Shown: piece by piece, positions 16,177 through 25,119 of the stretch
Layout of the letters: each line of letters begins with the position of its first letter
How positions within the stretch are numbered: the stretch's first letter is position 1
Source: Haliscomenobacter sp040401995
GTDB lineage: Bacteria > Bacteroidota > Bacteroidia > Chitinophagales > Saprospiraceae
Length of the DNA: 64,000 nucleotides
NCBI GenBank assembly: GCA_040401995.1
Contig: JBBANM010000019.1
Location: 1 to 64,000, forward strand
Direction: 5' to 3'
Program-made: the position numbers and the translations under genes
Notes under the pieces: model-generated
What the model saw: only the letters and a program-made list of their open reading frames with translations
What the model was told of the DNA's origin: nothing
Database searches by the model: none

Positions 16177-18306
16177 ATGAAAAGAATACTACTATTGCTA
16201 CTGCTATTTCCAGTTTGCATCTTCGCGCAACAGCGGGAAGTTTTTCGCATTGATAGCCTAACCAAAGATGGCATATTGCTCGACAAAGGCTGGAAATGGT
16301 ATGCGGGCGATCATCCGGAATGGGCGAAGGCGGAGTTTGATGATGCTGGGTGGGCTGATATTGATCCGACGAAAAGTATTTCTGAGTTGCCTCAGCTATC
16401 CAAAAAAGGCGAAATCAGTTGGTTTCGGCTTCATTTTTCAGTCTCTAAAACCCCTTCACAACAAGTGGCTGGGATGATACAGCAAACAGGTGCATCAGAA
16501 GTTTATTTAAATGGAAAATTATTGGAGCGTTATGGTGTTTTAACTTCTCCCATTGAAGCATTTAATCCACTAAACAGACCGCTTCTTCTTCCGATAGATT
16601 CTGCCGGGCAGTACTGCCTGGCGATACGTTATGTGTTACAACCAAGTGTCAGGTACAACTGGGCGTATAACAGCAAAAATCAGTTATTTTTTCTCAGGAT
16701 TGCCTATTTTAAAGAAGCAATAGAACTGGTAAGCCAGAATGACATTCGCTACACCAATCTTGAGTCGTATAAACTGGGGGTATTTTTCATCTTGTTTGTA
16801 CTTCATTTCTCATTGTATTTTTTCAACCGAAATCAAAAAGCGCATTTGTCGGTAGCTTTCGCATTCTTGGCAATCGGGGTTGCCCATTTATTTAAGCTAT
16901 TGGGCGATGTTCAAAATCTGGTGGCCTTGAAAAGTCTATTTTTTGCTACTTCTTCATTTTTCAATACCCTAGCTCCTTTATTAACACTTCAAACGCTTTA
17001 TCTATTTCTGAATCAAAAAAGAGGTAAATTCTTTTGGTTTTTGGTTGCGCTTACGGTTGGCTTTGGTGTTTTAGTATTTATCGGTTCTTATACAGATTGG
17101 GGGTTCGCGTTTTCCTTATTATCCCTTCTCGTTGCTATTGAACAATTTAGGGCGGTGATAAACGGAATAAGGGCAAATATACGAGGTGCTTGGATATTGG
17201 CAATTGGCGTAATCTTTAATACATTCTTTTTTCTTTTTCTATTTTCATTTATCGGCTATTTCATAGTCGCATCTCCAACCCTAGCGGATATCATATTTAA
17301 TTTGGGGGTAATCGCATTTCCAATCGCTTTGTCAATTTATTTAGGTGTTGATTCTGCTTACACCAATAAAGAATTGAGTCAAAAGTTAGTAGAAGTCGAA
17401 ACCCTTTCTGCTGAAAAACAACTTTTCCTCGCCAGCCAAAACGAAACCCTTGAACGTCAGGTGGCCGAGCGCACTGCTGACTTGAAAGCTTCTCAAGACC
17501 AACTCATCCAATCCGAAAAACTCGCTTCCCTTGGTGAATTGACTGCCGGGATTGCCCACGAAATCCAAAACCCGCTGAATTTCGTCAATAATTTCTCAGA
17601 ACTCAGCGTGGAACTGTTGGAGGAAATGGAAACTGAATTCAAAGCAGGAAAATCCCACGATGCTTTTGAAATCGCTGCGGATCTCAAACAAAACCTCAGT
17701 AAAATCAAACACCACGGCCAGCGTGCCTCCGCCATCGTGAAAGGTATGCTCGAGCACTCGCGCACCAGCACGGGCACGAAGATAGCCACCGATATCAACG
17801 CCCTTGCGGATGAATATCTGCGCCTTACGTACCACGGGCTGCGCGCAAAAGACAGCAGCTTTAATGCCATCATGGAAACGCATTTTGATCCCAATTTGCC
17901 TAAAATTGAGGTGATTCCACAGGACATTGGGCGGGTGCTGCTCAATTTGATCAACAACGCGTTTTATGCGGTGAATCAACGGAATAACGCTGTAGAGACA
18001 TTGCATGATAACGCCGTAGAGACATTGCATGCAATGTCTCTACCCTACCAACCTACGGTAACCATCACCACTAGAAAACTGGAAAATGCAATCGAAATCA
18101 GCGTCAAAGACAATGGCAATGGTATTCCGGAAGCCATCAAAGACAAGATTTTTCAACCGTTTTTTACTACCAAACCTACTGGGCAGGGAACTGGTTTGGG
18201 GCTAAGTTTGGCGTATGATATTGTGACTAAGGGGCATGGGGGGACGCTCGAAGTTGTTTCCAAAATTAGTGCTGGAGCCGAATTCATCATTCATTTGCCA
18301 TATTAA
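16177..18306 (+). CDS. HK2: 7TM-DISM-type sensor histidine kinase
   Basis: 709 residues, same layout as HK1: signal peptide (LLFPVCIFAQ), jelly-roll sensor with REVFRIDSLTKDGILLDKGW and GASEVYLNGKL, 7TM region about 195-400, His461, complete N/G1/F/G2 boxes. The first 80 residues and the kinase core are nearly the same as in HK1, whereas the second half of the sensor and the TM region differ strongly. HisKA helix type A; linker TSTGTK; palindrome loop with NAVETLH twice. Starts 2 bp after HK1 (TGATAATG), hence co-translated. C-terminus KISAGAEFIIHLPY matches that of HK12, and both are followed by a DUF1016 gene. Confidence 0.92.
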   Translation: MKRILLLLLLFPVCIFAQQREVFRIDSLTKDGILLDKGWKWYAGDHPEWAKAEFDDAGWADIDPTKSISELPQLSKKGEISWFRLHFSVSKTPSQQVAGMIQQTGASEVYLNGKLLERYGVLTSPIEAFNPLNRPLLLPIDSAGQYCLAIRYVLQPSVRYNWAYNSKNQLFFLRIAYFKEAIELVSQNDIRYTNLESYKLGVFFILFVLHFSLYFFNRNQKAHLSVAFAFLAIGVAHLFKLLGDVQNLVALKSLFFATSSFFNTLAPLLTLQTLYLFLNQKRGKFFWFLVALTVGFGVLVFIGSYTDWGFAFSLLSLLVAIEQFRAVINGIRANIRGAWILAIGVIFNTFFFLFLFSFIGYFIVASPTLADIIFNLGVIAFPIALSIYLGVDSAYTNKELSQKLVEVETLSAEKQLFLASQNETLERQVAERTADLKASQDQLIQSEKLASLGELTAGIAHEIQNPLNFVNNFSELSVELLEEMETEFKAGKSHDAFEIAADLKQNLSKIKHHGQRASAIVKGMLEHSRTSTGTKIATDINALADEYLRLTYHGLRAKDSSFNAIMETHFDPNLPKIEVIPQDIGRVLLNLINNAFYAVNQRNNAVETLHDNAVETLHAMSLPYQPTVTITTRKLENAIEISVKDNGNGIPEAIKDKIFQPFFTTKPTGQGTGLGLSLAYDIVTKGHGGTLEVVSKISAGAEFIIHLPY
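18016..18043. repeat. In-frame palindrome in HK2 ATPase loop (GTAGAGAC family)
   Basis: GTAGAGAC-ATTGCATGCAAT-GTCTCTAC, perfect. Preceded by an extra half unit from 17992, giving NAVETLHDNAVETLH in the protein. Confidence 0.85.
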
Positions 18307-18330
18307 AACCAAAGAAAAGAAAGTTTTTTT

Positions 18331-18338
18331 TATTTTTG
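18331..18338 (+). promoter_or_regulatory. Putative -7 promoter element of DUF1016 copy 1
   Basis: TATTTTTG matches the Bacteroidota TAnnTTTG box, 30 bp before the start codon. The same element precedes the second DUF1016 copy, so the gene can be expressed independently of HK2. Confidence 0.5.
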
Positions 18339-18368
18339 TTTTAATTTTAACAAAAACAAAACAAAACA

Positions 18369-19403
18369 ATGGAGCTCATAAAAGACATCAATAACCTATA
18401 TATCGAGGCAAGACAGATCATTGAAAATGGGCGAAAAACAGCCTACCATGCTGTAAATACCAGTATGGTGAAAACTTATTGGGAATTGGGGAAACTCATC
18501 GTTGAAGAAGAACAACTAGGTAAAGAACGTGCGGAATATGGCAAATACATAATAACGGAATTGGCCAAACGCCTGCAAAAAGAATTTGGAAGCGGTTATG
18601 CTAAAACCAGTCTTTGGAACTATAGACAATTCTTTCTGGCATTCCCAATTCTCTCCGCGCTGCGGAGAGAATTGACATGGACCCACTACAAACTCCTCAT
18701 GCGTGTCCAAAATCTAGGCGCAAGGTCCTTTTATGAGCAAGAATCAATAAAAAGCGGCTGGAATACCCGTGCCTTGGATCGCCAGATTACTACCTTTTAT
18801 TATGAGCGATTATTGGCAAGTCAGGACAAACTTGCTATAGAAAAAGAAGCTGAAGAAAAAACTACTCAAATCGGCAGCAATGTATTGGATTTTGTCAAAG
18901 ATCCCTACGTATTAGAGTTTTTGGAAATCAACCCCGATAATAGGTTGTATGAGAACGATTTGGAACGGTTATTAATTGACAATTTGCAAGAGTTTTTATT
19001 GGAACTTGGGCGCGGCTTTTCATTTGTTGCCCGGCAAAAGTACATCAGAGCCGGAGATGAAGATTTTTTCGTTGATCTTGTTTTTTACAATTATGTGCTA
19101 AAATGTTTTGTACTGATTGACCTTAAAATGGGTAGACTTACCCATCAAGATATTGGACAAATGGAGATGTATGTAAGGATGTATGAAGATTTACACAAAA
19201 TTGAAGGTGATAACCCTACCATTGGTCTTATTCTTTGTTCGGAAAAAACAGAGGCTATTGTAAAGTACTCTGTGTTGAGCGAAAGTCAACAAATATTTGC
19301 TTCAAAATACTTGCTCTATTTGCCTTCTGAGGCAGAATTAAAGACTGAATTGGAACGTGAACGACACTTAGCAGAATTGAAATTAAAGGACTCTGATGAA
19401 TAA
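18369..19403 (+). CDS. DUF1016/YhcG family PDDEXK nuclease protein, copy 1
   Basis: 344 residues. N-terminal DUF1016_N region (YWELGKLIVEEEQ, LAKRLQKEFGSGYAKTSLWNYRQF, LTWTHYKLLMRV) and C-terminal PDDEXK-like nuclease domain with DFFVDLVFYN and VLIDLKMGRLTHQDIGQM (Asp...Asp-x-Lys). The family occurs with defence and mobile loci and includes site-specific or DNA-end acting nucleases; the substrate here is unknown. Nearly identical to the copy at 52477 (about ten differences). Inserted between kinase genes; its last codons overlap the start of a kinase-tail remnant. Confidence 0.88.
   Translation: MELIKDINNLYIEARQIIENGRKTAYHAVNTSMVKTYWELGKLIVEEEQLGKERAEYGKYIITELAKRLQKEFGSGYAKTSLWNYRQFFLAFPILSALRRELTWTHYKLLMRVQNLGARSFYEQESIKSGWNTRALDRQITTFYYERLLASQDKLAIEKEAEEKTTQIGSNVLDFVKDPYVLEFLEINPDNRLYENDLERLLIDNLQEFLLELGRGFSFVARQKYIRAGDEDFFVDLVFYNYVLKCFVLIDLKMGRLTHQDIGQMEMYVRMYEDLHKIEGDNPTIGLILCSEKTEAIVKYSVLSESQQIFASKYLLYLPSEAELKTELERERHLAELKLKDSDE
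18646..18674. repeat. In-frame palindrome inside DUF1016 copy 1
   Basis: CAATTCTCTCCGC and GCGGAGAGAATTG, 13-bp perfect arms around GCT, encoding PILSALRREL. Same in the second copy at 52754-52782. Could be another coding palindromic element or chance. Confidence 0.5.
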
Positions 19404-19593
19404 ATACGCAAAACTCGTTTCCGTCAAAAACAAGATTTTCCAGCCGTTTTTTACCACCAAACCTACTGGGCAGGGAACTGGTTTGGGGCTAAGTTTGGCG
19501 TATGATATTGTGACGAAGGGGCATGGGGGGAAATTGGAAATGGCAAGTACAATAGGCGAAGGCACAGAGTTTAGTATTCAATTGCCAAGCTAA
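19396..19593 (+). pseudogene. Histidine kinase tail remnant (F and G2 boxes only), copy 1
   Basis: 65 codons, starting ATG within the end of the DUF1016 gene (8-bp overlap). After a unique MNKYAKL it reads VSVKNKIFQPFFTTKPTGQG and then the G2 box and terminal strand of the kinase ATPase domain. Compared with full kinases the 13 residues spanning the G1 box DNGNGIP are missing, so it cannot bind ATP by itself. A remnant of recombination is the simplest reading, but it has an intact frame and an overlapping start. Confidence 0.7.
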
Positions 19594-19619
19594 AGCGATG
19601 GGTAAAGAAATAAAAAAAT

Positions 19620-19667
19620 ATTTTGTTTCTAAAAAATACTATTTTTATGCCAAAACAGAAACAAAAT
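19620..19667. promoter_or_regulatory. Inverted-repeat operator at the AbiEi start
   Basis: ATTTTGTTTCT (19620-19630) and AGAAACAAAAT (19657-19667) are perfect 11-bp inverted copies; the right one overlaps the start codon of the AbiEi-like gene. AbiEi proteins autoregulate by binding inverted repeats in their promoter, so this is a good operator candidate. Confidence 0.65.
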
Positions 19668-20286
19668 GAACTTCCAATTGTTTCGCTCCACTTTTCAATC
19701 TTTCCCGGTGATTTCAAAGATAGAGATTGAGAAAGTGTATCCTGACTTTGACCACAAGAACTTGGTCAATTGGCAAAAAAAACAATATTTACAAAAAATC
19801 CGAAATTCATGGTATCGCTTAACTGAAGTACCCGTTGATAGCGACACCCTGTTTTTTATTTCCAATCAAATTTATCAGCCTTCCTATATTTCCTTGGAAA
19901 CGGCCATGTCGTACTATGGTTTTATCCCCGAAGGTGTGTTTAAAATAACTGCGGTTTCGACCCTAAAAACTAACGATTTTCAAACCCCTATTGGGAATTT
20001 TGGCTATCAAAACATCAAACCGAGTCTTTATTTTGGCTATCAAATGGTGTCTTTTGGAAGGTTTTATTTCAAAATGGCAACGCCAGAAAAAACGACATTG
20101 GATTTTCTTTATCTCCATCCGGAAATGGTGGATGAAAGCCATTTTTACGAAATGAGGTGGAATGTGCAAGAAATTAATCGGGTTCTAAATCAAGATGTAT
20201 TTAGTCAGTATTGTCAGGCCTTCCAATCCAAGTCATTAGCTAGAAGGGTCGACATTTTTTTAAACTTTATTGAAAAAGAGAAATAA
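19666..20286 (+). CDS. AbiEi-like type IV antitoxin / regulator
   Basis: 206 residues with the AbiEi layout: N-terminal winged-helix segment (VISKIEIEKVYPDFDHKNLVNWQKKQ, YLQKIRNSWYRL) and the C-terminal domain with the typical YISLETAMSYYGFIPEG and ITAVSTLKT, then the IKPSLYFGYQ and TLLDFLYL-like regions. AbiEi represses its own operon and counteracts the AbiEii nucleotidyltransferase. The toxin gene follows after 3 bp. No defect seen here. Confidence 0.8.
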   Translation: MNFQLFRSTFQSFPVISKIEIEKVYPDFDHKNLVNWQKKQYLQKIRNSWYRLTEVPVDSDTLFFISNQIYQPSYISLETAMSYYGFIPEGVFKITAVSTLKTNDFQTPIGNFGYQNIKPSLYFGYQMVSFGRFYFKMATPEKTTLDFLYLHPEMVDESHFYEMRWNVQEINRVLNQDVFSQYCQAFQSKSLARRVDIFLNFIEKEK

Positions 20287-20289
20287 GTC

Positions 20290-21066
20290 ATGCTAAGTTT
20301 TGCACAAATCCAACAATTTTACCCACAGCAACTGCATAGTTTCGGACCTTTCTTGCTTCGGGAATACTTGCAGTACAAGATATTGGCCTTGATTTTTAGT
20401 AGTGATTTCGCAACTAAGTTTGCTTTCCTTGGCGGCACATGCCTACGCATCGTACACCAAACCAATCGTTTTTCAGAAGATTTGGATTTTGATAATTTTG
20501 ATTAATCACCTAATGATTTTGAACAACTTGCTCTAGTAATCAAACAAGGACTGGAACGCGAAGGCTTGGAAATTGAAATGAAACAAGTTTATAGAGGTGC
20601 TTACCATTGCTATATTAAGTTCCCCAATTTATTACATCTTACTGGTTTGAGTGGACATCGGGAGGCAAAAATTCTGATTCAATTGGACACCGAACCCCAA
20701 AATTTTGATTTTCAGCCTGAAATATTTTTGATCAACAAATTTGATGTTTTTGGCAGTATCCGCACTACTCCTATTGATGTGTTACTTTCTCAAAAGATCG
20801 CCGCTTTTTGTCGCCGAAAACAACCTAAAGGAAGGGATATCTACGACATTACTTTTTTATGCGCCAAAACGCGACCCAATTATGCTTATTTGGAGCAACG
20901 ACTTGCCGTGAAAAATGCCAAAAATTTAAAAGATGCCCTCAACAATCGGCTTATGGACTTGGATCTGGCTCAATTATCCAAAGATGTAGCGCCTTTTTTG
21001 TTCAATACGAATGATGCTCAACGGATCATGCTCTTTCCACAATTTGTTCAGCAAACTGAATTTTAA
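20290..21066 (+). pseudogene. AbiEii-like nucleotidyltransferase toxin with in-frame stop
   Basis: One reading frame of 258 codons broken only by a TAA at 20503-20505. Before it: LREYLQYKILALIFSSDF, FLGGTCLRIVHQTNRFSEDLDFDNFD (GG..DLD nucleotidyltransferase core). After it, in the same frame, SPNDFEQLALVIKQGLEREGL and the remaining domain with VLLSQKIAAFCRRKQPKGRDIYDI, typical of AbiEii. The downstream half would not fold as a catalytic enzyme alone. Probably inactivated toxin with retained antitoxin; a sequencing error changing one base is the alternative. Confidence 0.85.
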
Positions 21067-21115
21067 TAAAATCACCCGGTCATCTTGAGGGAAATATAGT
21101 TTCGTACTCCATTTT

Positions 21116-21166
21116 CATTCGGAGACCAATTCCCCCCATTCGGAGGATGATACCTACCATTCGGAA
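21116..21166 (+). promoter_or_regulatory. Triple direct repeat, 21-bp period, upstream of HK3
   Basis: ATTCGG at 21117, 21138 and 21159, exactly 21 bp apart, with AGACC and AGGATGAT flanks conserved in the three blocks of the window. All three half-sites are intact here. Lies in the 391-bp gap between AbiEii and HK3. Confidence 0.6.
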
Positions 21167-21345
21167 AATCGTGCTACTTTTTCACCCTTTGCTTTCCCAT
21201 CTTTATAACAACAAATACAAAGTTGATAGTCGACAAAACTAAACCCCAACTAATGAACTTAGAACGTCTGTAAATTTTTTAAAAAACATCCGTAGCTGAA
21301 CCCCGTAATTTTTTTGACAAAAACACCTAGAACAGTGATTTTTCG

Positions 21346-21388
21346 CCTGTCTTGTTTTTCTAGTAAAAATGAGACAGGATCTTTTTTA
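21346..21388 (+). terminator. Rho-independent terminator before HK3
   Basis: CCTGTCT..TTTT and AAAA..AGACAGG form a stem, followed by ATCTTTTTT. It ends a short (about 150 nt) region with no real ORF downstream of the 21-bp repeats, 70 bp before HK3; the arrangement is repeated before HK4. Confidence 0.8.
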
Positions 21389-21457
21389 TGCCCATGTTTT
21401 TTAAGTATTTTACCTTTATTCCCTTGCATTATACATACCTGAATGAAACCCATTACC

Positions 21458-23623
21458 ATGCGAAACCTGCTCTTTCTCTTACTATTGCTTCCGGTAATTT
21501 TAATTGCGCAACAGCGGGAAGTTTTTCGCATCGACAACCTTCCCAAAGCAGGTATTTTGCTGAACCAGGGCTGGAAATGGCACGCGGGGGATAATCCCGA
21601 ATGGGCGAAGCCAGACTTTGATGATTCAGGCTGGCAGGATATCGACCCGACGAAGGAAATCAGCGAGCTACCACAGCTATCACCTGGCCAGATCGGATGG
21701 CTGCGAATTAGGTTGATACGCAAAGAAAACGCATCCCTTCCCTTGTCTTTGATGATTGCACAATCTTCAGCATCAGAAATATACCTAAATGGCGCACTTT
21801 GGCAACAAATAGGAAAGATTAATACCGATCCCGCTCAAATACGAGCTATTAACCCACTTGGATTTCCCTACGTGCTGCAACCTAGTAAGGATACTCTCAA
21901 TATTGCTTTGCGATTTGTGCTACAGCCTGGTATAAGCTATGGCAACCATTTTGGCATGAGAAACCCACTTTTCAGCGCCAGGGTTCTTATTTCTAATAAA
22001 GCAACAAGCATGTATAGCCGCCAATTAGCATGGATTTTGTTGAGGGATGTTTCTAAGTCTGCCATATTTTTTATAATGGGGCTGATTTTTTGTCTACTGT
22101 ATATTTTTTTCCCGGCCAGACTTATGAACTTATACTTTTCACTATATGCTATTTTGGGGGGGTTATCCTGGGTAATTTTCTCTTTAACTAGGCTTTCCCT
22201 ACCAGTGGGTTACTATTTTTGGTTAAACAATGCTGGTCTAATCGGTGAAACAGTTGGCCTAATTTTTTTGCTCACGTCTATCTATACCTTATTGGAGCAG
22301 CCCAAACGTTGGACTTACTGGGGATTTTTTCTTTTTTGCCTAATCTCCGTATTAACATCTCTATTTTTCGGAACCTGGGGATGGGTTTTATACGGATATT
22401 GCACCACTATTCTTGTCAGTTTTGATATAGCCAGGGTAGCATTCTTGTCAACAGACACCCAAAAAAAAGGGGTATGGATTATTATTGCTGGAAATATTTT
22501 TTATCTTTTAATGTGGATGGCTTTTAGTTTGTTTCTTAGCGGAGTTCTGCACATATCTCAGTTGAGACTTGATGTTATATTCGATGTTTCAATGATGTGT
22601 ATACCCATCACTTATGCTATTTTTCTTAGTTATGATTTTGGGCATACCAACTGGGTGTTGAAACAAAAACTAACGGATATCGAATCCCTCTCGGCTGAAA
22701 AACAAAGTATCTTAACCACTCAGAATGAGACACTCGAACGCCAAGTAGCTGAACGTACTGCTGCCTTGAAAGCTTCCCAAGCCCAACTCATTCAATCCGA
22801 AAAACTAGCCTCTTTGGGTGAACTCACCGCTGGCATTGCTCACGAAATCCAAAACCCGCTCAACTTCGTCAACAATTTCGCCGAAGTCAGCGCTGAATTA
22901 CTGGATGATATGAAGGCCGATTTACAAGCCGGAAAAACTGCCGAAGCCGCTGAAATTGCCGATGACCTCCAGGTGAATCTGCAAAAAATCAACCATCACG
23001 GCCAGCGCGCCTCTGCTATCGTGAAAGGTATGCTCGAGCATTCGCGCACGAGCACGGGCACGAAGGTAGCCACCGATATCAACGCTCTGGCGGATGAATA
23101 CTTGCGCCTCGCCTACCACGGCTTGCTTGCAAAAGACAGTAACTTTAATGCCATAATGGAAACGCATTTTGATCCCGATTTGCCAAAAATTAAAGTGATT
23201 CCGCAAGATATTGGGCGGGTACTGCTCAATTTGATCAACAATGCGTTTTATGCGGTGAATGAGAAAAACCGACAGCTTCAGGCGCAAAGCACAGACCTTC
23301 CAGGTTTTGAAAACCTGGAAGGTCTAGGTTACCAACCTACCGTGATAGTCCGCACAAAAAAACTGGAAAATGCCATCGAAATCAGCGTCAAAGACAATGG
23401 GAATGGCATCCCCGACGCCATCAAAGACAAAATCTTCCAGCCCTTTTTTACTACTAAACCTACTGGGCAGGGCACAGGTTTGGGGCTCAGCTTGGCCTAT
23501 GATATTGTGACTAAGGGGCATGGAGGGACGCTAACTTTGCACAACATTGCTGACGAAGAAAATTCAAATACAACCCCTAAAAGCGCCGGAACCGTATTTG
23601 TGATAAAATTACCCTTTTTATGA
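21458..23623 (+). CDS. HK3: 7TM-DISM-type sensor histidine kinase
   Basis: 721 residues from the ATG at 21458 (MRNLLFLLLL), chosen because it gives a signal peptide aligned with the paralogues; an ATG 5 codons upstream exists. Jelly-roll sensor with DNLPKAGILLNQGWKW and SSASEIYLNGAL, 7TM about 195-405, phospho-acceptor His462, all ATPase boxes. HisKA helix type B (AEVSAELLDDMKADL), linker TSTGTK, and the loop palindrome of the CCTTCCAGG family. C-terminus is longer than usual, with a polar stretch DEENSNTTPKSAG before the last strand. Preceded by its own regulatory block, followed 76 bp later by the DUF4143 ATPase. Confidence 0.92.
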   Translation: MRNLLFLLLLLPVILIAQQREVFRIDNLPKAGILLNQGWKWHAGDNPEWAKPDFDDSGWQDIDPTKEISELPQLSPGQIGWLRIRLIRKENASLPLSLMIAQSSASEIYLNGALWQQIGKINTDPAQIRAINPLGFPYVLQPSKDTLNIALRFVLQPGISYGNHFGMRNPLFSARVLISNKATSMYSRQLAWILLRDVSKSAIFFIMGLIFCLLYIFFPARLMNLYFSLYAILGGLSWVIFSLTRLSLPVGYYFWLNNAGLIGETVGLIFLLTSIYTLLEQPKRWTYWGFFLFCLISVLTSLFFGTWGWVLYGYCTTILVSFDIARVAFLSTDTQKKGVWIIIAGNIFYLLMWMAFSLFLSGVLHISQLRLDVIFDVSMMCIPITYAIFLSYDFGHTNWVLKQKLTDIESLSAEKQSILTTQNETLERQVAERTAALKASQAQLIQSEKLASLGELTAGIAHEIQNPLNFVNNFAEVSAELLDDMKADLQAGKTAEAAEIADDLQVNLQKINHHGQRASAIVKGMLEHSRTSTGTKVATDINALADEYLRLAYHGLLAKDSNFNAIMETHFDPDLPKIKVIPQDIGRVLLNLINNAFYAVNEKNRQLQAQSTDLPGFENLEGLGYQPTVIVRTKKLENAIEISVKDNGNGIPDAIKDKIFQPFFTTKPTGQGTGLGLSLAYDIVTKGHGGTLTLHNIADEENSNTTPKSAGTVFVIKLPFL
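23293..23325. repeat. In-frame palindrome in HK3 ATPase loop (CCTTCCAGG family)
   Basis: AGACCTTCCAGGTTTT and AAAACCTGGAAGGTCT, perfect 16-bp arms around a central G, encoding TDLPGFENLEGL. Unrelated in sequence to the GTAGAGAC palindromes but at the same codon position. Confidence 0.85.
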
Positions 23624-23664
23624 TGCCGATATTTTAAAATAATAAATAATTTATGATGCCGATA
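23617..23664 (+). repeat. Direct repeat at the HK3 stop codon
   Basis: TTTATGATGCCGATA at 23617-23631 (containing the HK3 TGA) and again at 23650-23664, 33 bp apart. May be a footprint of the insertion of the DUF4143 gene or an operator. Confidence 0.55.
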
Positions 23665-23677
23665 AATTAAATTTCGC

Positions 23678-23685
23678 TATTTTTG
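23678..23685 (+). promoter_or_regulatory. Putative -7 promoter element of the DUF4143 ATPase gene
   Basis: TATTTTTG fits TAnnTTTG and lies 14 bp before the ATG, which would make the mRNA almost leaderless. Confidence 0.4.
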
Positions 23686-23699
23686 TTGAAAAAATCGGG

Positions 23700-25010
23700 A
23701 TGCAATTAACAAGAGACATTGATGCCATTTTGCTTGATTGGAAAAAAAGTAACTCGAGAAAACCACTCCTAGTAAGAGGCGCTAGACAAGTGGGCAAATC
23801 AACCTCAGTGCGAAATTTTGGAAGGCAATTTGAGCATTTTTTAGAGGTTAACTTTGAAACTGAAAAAGAAATTTACGTCTTCTTTGAAGGAAACATCAAT
23901 GTAGCCGCTATTTGTGAAAAGCTTTCGGTTTACTACAATACGCCCATCATTGCAGGTAAAACCTTATTGTTCTTTGACGAAATCCAGCAATGTATTCCGG
24001 CAATTAGCGCTATCCGTTATTTTTATGAGCAATACCCTGAACTCCACCTTATCGCAGCAGGTTCGTTGTTGGAGTTTGCCTTGGCCGAGCTGCCTTCATT
24101 CGGGGTTGGACGCATTAGGTCGGTGTTTATGTATCCGCTCTCTTTTTACGAATTTCTAATCGCAAAAGGGGAACAAAAACTCATCGATCTTATTAAAAAA
24201 GGTAAACCATTAGAGGATCCTTTTCATAACAAACTCACTGATTACTTAAGGATTTTCCTCATCATTGGTGGTATGCCTGAGGTAGTAGCCAAGTATATTG
24301 ATGGCGAACCACTTTTGGAAATACAAACCGTACTTGACGAACTTCAAGCATCAATTGTAGCAGATTTCACTAAATACAAGAAAAATGTACCTTCCAATCG
24401 GCTCAATGAGGTATTTGAAGCAGTAGTAGCGCAATCGGGTGGGAAATTCAACCTCTCCAAAGCTTCCGCAAACGCCAATCATGGTCAAATTAAAGAAGCG
24501 CTATCTTTGTTAGAAAAAGCCGGTTTAATCTATGCGGTAACTCATTCTTCGGGAAATGGCTTGCCCTTGGGCGCTGAAATTAACGACAAAAAAAGAAAAT
24601 ACTTACTTTTCGATACTGGTATCTTCCAGCGAATACTCGGACTGAACATCGGACATTTTTTGGCAACAAATGACCGCGATTTTATCAACAAAGGTACAAT
24701 AGCCGAAACGTTCGTCGGTATTGAAATCATCAAGAACAGCAACCCTTTTACCCAAGAACGACTTTATTATTGGCATCGAGAAATTCCTTCAAGCAATGCT
24801 GAAGTTGATTATTTGATTCAAAAAGGCGGTCAAGTTGTACCGGTGGAAGTGAAGGCTTCTCAAAAAGGAAGCATGCAAAGTTTATTGCTGTTTATGAAAG
24901 AAAAAAACACCCAAGGCATCAGGATATCCTTGGAAAACTTTGGTACTTTTCAAAACATTACCATTGTCCCAATCTATGCGGCTGGTTATTTTTTAAAAAC
25001 GCTGAACTAG
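23700..25010 (+). CDS. AAA_14/DUF4143 family ATPase
   Basis: 436 residues. Walker A GARQVGKST (residues 27-35), Walker B LLFFDEIQQC, arginine-rich sensor VGRIRSVFMYPLSF, the FxxYLxxGG-like DYLRIFLIIGGMPEVV motif, then the DUF4143 domain ending in AEVDYLIQKGGQVVPVEVKA, which resembles a PDDEXK nuclease-like fold. Family members are widespread, often in accessory DNA, and their function is poorly known. Not related to the kinases around it; probably cargo with its own promoter. Confidence 0.88.
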   Translation: MQLTRDIDAILLDWKKSNSRKPLLVRGARQVGKSTSVRNFGRQFEHFLEVNFETEKEIYVFFEGNINVAAICEKLSVYYNTPIIAGKTLLFFDEIQQCIPAISAIRYFYEQYPELHLIAAGSLLEFALAELPSFGVGRIRSVFMYPLSFYEFLIAKGEQKLIDLIKKGKPLEDPFHNKLTDYLRIFLIIGGMPEVVAKYIDGEPLLEIQTVLDELQASIVADFTKYKKNVPSNRLNEVFEAVVAQSGGKFNLSKASANANHGQIKEALSLLEKAGLIYAVTHSSGNGLPLGAEINDKKRKYLLFDTGIFQRILGLNIGHFLATNDRDFINKGTIAETFVGIEIIKNSNPFTQERLYYWHREIPSSNAEVDYLIQKGGQVVPVEVKASQKGSMQSLLLFMKEKNTQGIRISLENFGTFQNITIVPIYAAGYFLKTLN

Positions 25011-25119
25011 TAGTAATTCAAACACACCCTAGGATGGCGGGCGAAAAAAATGCTCCTCCTTGCCCGATTGAAATGCGGTGTTTTAAAACTTGATCGAGCC
25101 GAATTACTCCCCCAATTTT

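Noticed and set aside
21253..21273. Six-codon leader peptides ATG...TAA between repeats and terminator before HK3 and HK4
   Set aside because: Length is the same in both copies, but residues are not conserved, no ribosome binding site is seen, and the two regions are duplicates, so conservation carries no weight.
22922..23287. Long antisense frames over the kinase cores, conserved in several paralogues
   Set aside because: Conservation follows from the sense strand; no start context or promoter, and ends do not agree between copies.
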